Source: Streptomyces sp. NBC_01439
Lineage (GTDB): Bacteria > Actinomycetota > Actinomycetes > Streptomycetales > Streptomycetaceae
Assembly (NCBI RefSeq): GCF_036227605.1
Contig: NZ_CP109487.1
Span: 2,666,001-2,730,000, forward strand
Direction: 5' to 3'
DNA length: 64,000 nucleotides
Part shown: positions 62,198 through 64,000 of the stretch, piece by piece
How positions within the stretch are numbered: position 1 is the first letter of the stretch
Layout: every line of letters starts with the position of its first letter
Notes under the pieces: model-generated
What the model was told of the DNA's origin: nothing
Database searches by the model: none
Seen by the model: only the letters and a program-made list of their open reading frames with translations
Program-made: the position numbers and the translations under genes

Positions 62198-63456
62198 ACC
62201 GCCTCCGCCGTCGCTTCGGGGCGCGGCGCGGGCTCGACGGCCCGCTGCGGGCCGGTGATCCCCCGTACGGCCGGCAGCAGGCAGACGAGTACGCAGGGAA
62301 CCGCGACCAGGGCCGCACCGGCCAGCAGGACACCGGACGTGCCGATCTGCTCGGTGAGGGGGCCGATCAGGGCGTACGCCAGCGGCATCGACACCACGGT
62401 CAGCAGGAAGTCGTAGGAGGAGACCCGGGACAGGACCTGCTCGGGGATGACGCGCTGCAGCGTCGCGTCCCACAGGGTGTTCAGCAGGATCATGCAGCAG
62501 TCGCCCACCGCGGCCGCCACCACCACCCAGGCCATGGGCAGTTCGAGCCAGAGCGTCAGCAGCGGGAGCACCGAGGCGGCCAGCACCAGGTTGCCCGCCA
62601 CCAGGGGCAGCCGCGGGCGCCAGCGCAGTGCGATCACGCCGCCCACCAGCGCGCCGACCGCCATGCCCGCGCTGACCACCCCCCAAGCGGCGGCACCACC
62701 GAAGCGCTGCTGTGCGAGGACCGGGCCGAGGACGAAGAAGACGGCCATGCCGAAGTTCCACAGGGCGTGCACGACGAGGTTCGCGGCCACCCAGCGGCGG
62801 GAGACGATCTCGCTCCAGCCCTGGACGAGGTCGGCGGCGAAGGACTGCCCGCGCATGCCCCGGGCCGTCGCGGCGGGCAGCATCAGGAGGGCGACGAAGT
62901 TGACCGCGAAGGTCCCCGAATCGAGGAAGTAGACCGCCTTCGTACCCACCAACGGGATCAGCATGCCCGCCACGACGGGACCGGCGATCATGGACGCGCT
63001 GCGGACCAGCGACTGCAGGGCTGCCGCCTGCTGGAGCAGTTCCTTGCCCACCAAGGAGGGCATCAGCCCCTTGGAGGCCGGGCCGTGGAATCCGGCGGCG
63101 ATCCCGTAGACCGCGTTGCCCACGGCGAGGACGAGTGCGGAGCCGTGGCCGGTGGCCGCCAGCACGCCCAGGGACAGCTGGGAGAGGCAGCGGACGCCGT
63201 CCGCGCACGCCATCACGCGTCGCCGCGGCAGGCGGTCCGCCACGACGCCGCCGATCAGGGTGGCGACCAGCCTGCACAGCATGCCGACGGCGAGCACGGT
63301 GCCCAGCTCGACGGCCCCGCCTCCTTGGCCGATCACCGCGAAGGCGGTGACCAGGGGGACCATGCCGTCTCCCAGGCAAGAGACGGCATGACCGACCCAG
63401 AAGATCCGGAACTCCCGTATCCGCAGTGGCCGCAGATCCTGGTGCAGCGAGATCAC
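62194..63456 (-). CDS. MFS transporter
   Basis: A 420-residue major facilitator of the DHA3/enterobactin-exporter-like type: ~12 helices and the A-loop motif VVADRLPRRRVMACADGVRC. GTG at 63456 overlaps the ATP-grasp stop (GTGA). VISLHQDLRPLRIREFRIFW is the usual N-terminus, so an upstream longer frame is rejected. It probably exports the cluster's product or an antibiotic. Confidence 0.93.
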   Translation of the reverse strand: MISLHQDLRPLRIREFRIFWVGHAVSCLGDGMVPLVTAFAVIGQGGGAVELGTVLAVGMLCRLVATLIGGVVADRLPRRRVMACADGVRCLSQLSLGVLAATGHGSALVLAVGNAVYGIAAGFHGPASKGLMPSLVGKELLQQAAALQSLVRSASMIAGPVVAGMLIPLVGTKAVYFLDSGTFAVNFVALLMLPAATARGMRGQSFAADLVQGWSEIVSRRWVAANLVVHALWNFGMAVFFVLGPVLAQQRFGGAAAWGVVSAGMAVGALVGGVIALRWRPRLPLVAGNLVLAASVLPLLTLWLELPMAWVVVAAAVGDCCMILLNTLWDATLQRVIPEQVLSRVSSYDFLLTVVSMPLAYALIGPLTEQIGTSGVLLAGAALVAVPCVLVCLLPAVRGITGPQRAVEPAPRPEATAEAV

Positions 63457-64000
63457 AGCTGTTGCCGCCACATCTCCTCGTAGCCGTCCATGAACGCGCG
63501 CACCTGCCGGCCGGTACCGAAGGTCGGGGCGACCATCGACTGTTCGACGAACGCGCTGCGCACGGCCTCCAGGTGGACCTCCAGATCCTCGGCGGAGTCG
63601 GCAGAGACGAGGCACAGGCCCTGCCAGTGGACGGTGGAGCGCACGGCGGGCGTGTCCGTGACGCCCAGCCGTGCTGCGATGCGCACTTCGTGGACGTACT
63701 CCGGGGCGCAGAACCGCTGCGGGTCCGGCACCTTCATGACGGTGCCGCGCGGCAGGTGCAGGGAGGTCGTCGCCACGTACCGGCCCGTGTCCTCGTCCGC
63801 CCCCGAAACCGGCACTCCGAGTGCGACCTCGACGGCGGAACGGGCCAGCGAGAAGCCGTGCTTGGCCATGACCCCCTCCTGGATCAGGGCCCCGCCGACG
63901 CGGGCGGCACACTCGCCGAACCAGAAGGCGCCGGTGGCCCGGTCCTGCAGCAGCTCCAGGTGGAAGACCCCGTCGTCGTACCCGAGCGCGTGCAGCGCCT
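63453..64000 (-). CDS. ATP-grasp domain protein, C-terminal part (cut by window end)
   Basis: The frame is open to the window edge and its start lies outside. The visible 181 residues include the ATP-grasp C-lobe: ALHALGYDDGVFHLELLQD, then GAFWFGECAARVGGALIQEG, the Mg-ATP-binding E..ARxGG signature. The rest is a C-terminal cap (VRSAFVEQSMVAPTFGTGRQ). Such stand-alone ATP-grasp ligases join an amino acid or peptide to a carboxylate through an acyl phosphate. It is translationally coupled to the MFS gene. Product unknown. Confidence 0.93.
   Translation of the reverse strand, partial: ALHALGYDDGVFHLELLQDRATGAFWFGECAARVGGALIQEGVMAKHGFSLARSAVEVALGVPVSGADEDTGRYVATTSLHLPRGTVMKVPDPQRFCAPEYVHEVRIAARLGVTDTPAVRSTVHWQGLCLVSADSAEDLEVHLEAVRSAFVEQSMVAPTFGTGRQVRAFMDGYEEMWRQQL

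Overview
The window is chromosomal DNA from a high-GC actinomycete, almost certainly a Streptomyces. Evidence includes very high third-position GC, many GTG starts, 4-nt ATGA/GTGA gene overlaps, F420/flavin LLM enzymes, a SepF paralog, a DUF6099-like protein, a DmdR/IdeR-type iron box, Ser/Thr kinases with beta-propeller tails, and common Streptomyces intergenic palindromes. I saw no rRNA, tRNA, CRISPR array or prophage. Both ends cut a gene.

Layout. 0-8 kb: an aryl-CoA catabolic locus (CoA-ligase tail, PaaX-type regulator, 2-aminobenzoyl-CoA monooxygenase/reductase-like fusion, enoyl-CoA hydratase), interrupted by a membrane protein, a GNAT, an NTF2-like gene under a SoxR/MerR-type promoter and a secreted metzincin protease. 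8-11 kb: ornithine carbamoyltransferase and arginine deiminase. 11-15.5 kb: the Pnkp/Hen1 RNA-repair pair. 15.5-22.7 kb: housekeeping and hypothetical genes, including an AAA ATPase/MazG-like pair, a SepF paralog and an iron-box-controlled DUF2470 gene.

22.7-30.9 kb: an eight-gene leftward organosulfur operon (TauD-like dioxygenase, SsuE, SsuA/B/C transporter, flavin monooxygenase, AprA-like flavoprotein and ferredoxin). Upstream lies a 1.3-kb non-coding stretch with a ~138-bp tandem repeat, each copy carrying a TGTGCGCACA-type palindrome. Next come a ROK regulator overlapping mutA, then mutB and meaB (methylmalonyl-CoA mutase and its GTPase), asparaginase, and a divergent Lrp/AsnC regulator with a clear palindrome.

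40-46 kb: two Ser/Thr kinases with PQQ-type propellers flanking a degenerate pseudokinase. 46-52.6 kb: an MMPL exporter, an orphan MbtH, and a DrrAB-type ABC exporter with a DUF4097 protein and a ribbon-helix-helix regulator. The MMPL and RHH promoters share an operator-like block. 53-57.6 kb: a NUDIX hydrolase, then a small open frame fused by overlap to a P450 and an ABC exporter. 57.7-58.7 kb: a hexose-6-phosphate mutarotase and a 165-bp MITE-like inverted-repeat element.

58.7-64 kb: the most striking region. A leftward cluster holds an ATP-grasp ligase (cut by the edge), an MFS exporter, a GPP34-domain protein, a divergent second seryl-tRNA synthetase and a LuxR-type regulator. The synthetase is preceded by its own promoter and a readable T-box leader whose specifier codon is UCC (Ser). 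This looks like the edge of a small biosynthetic cluster in which uncharged tRNA-Ser switches on a spare, possibly resistant, SerRS.
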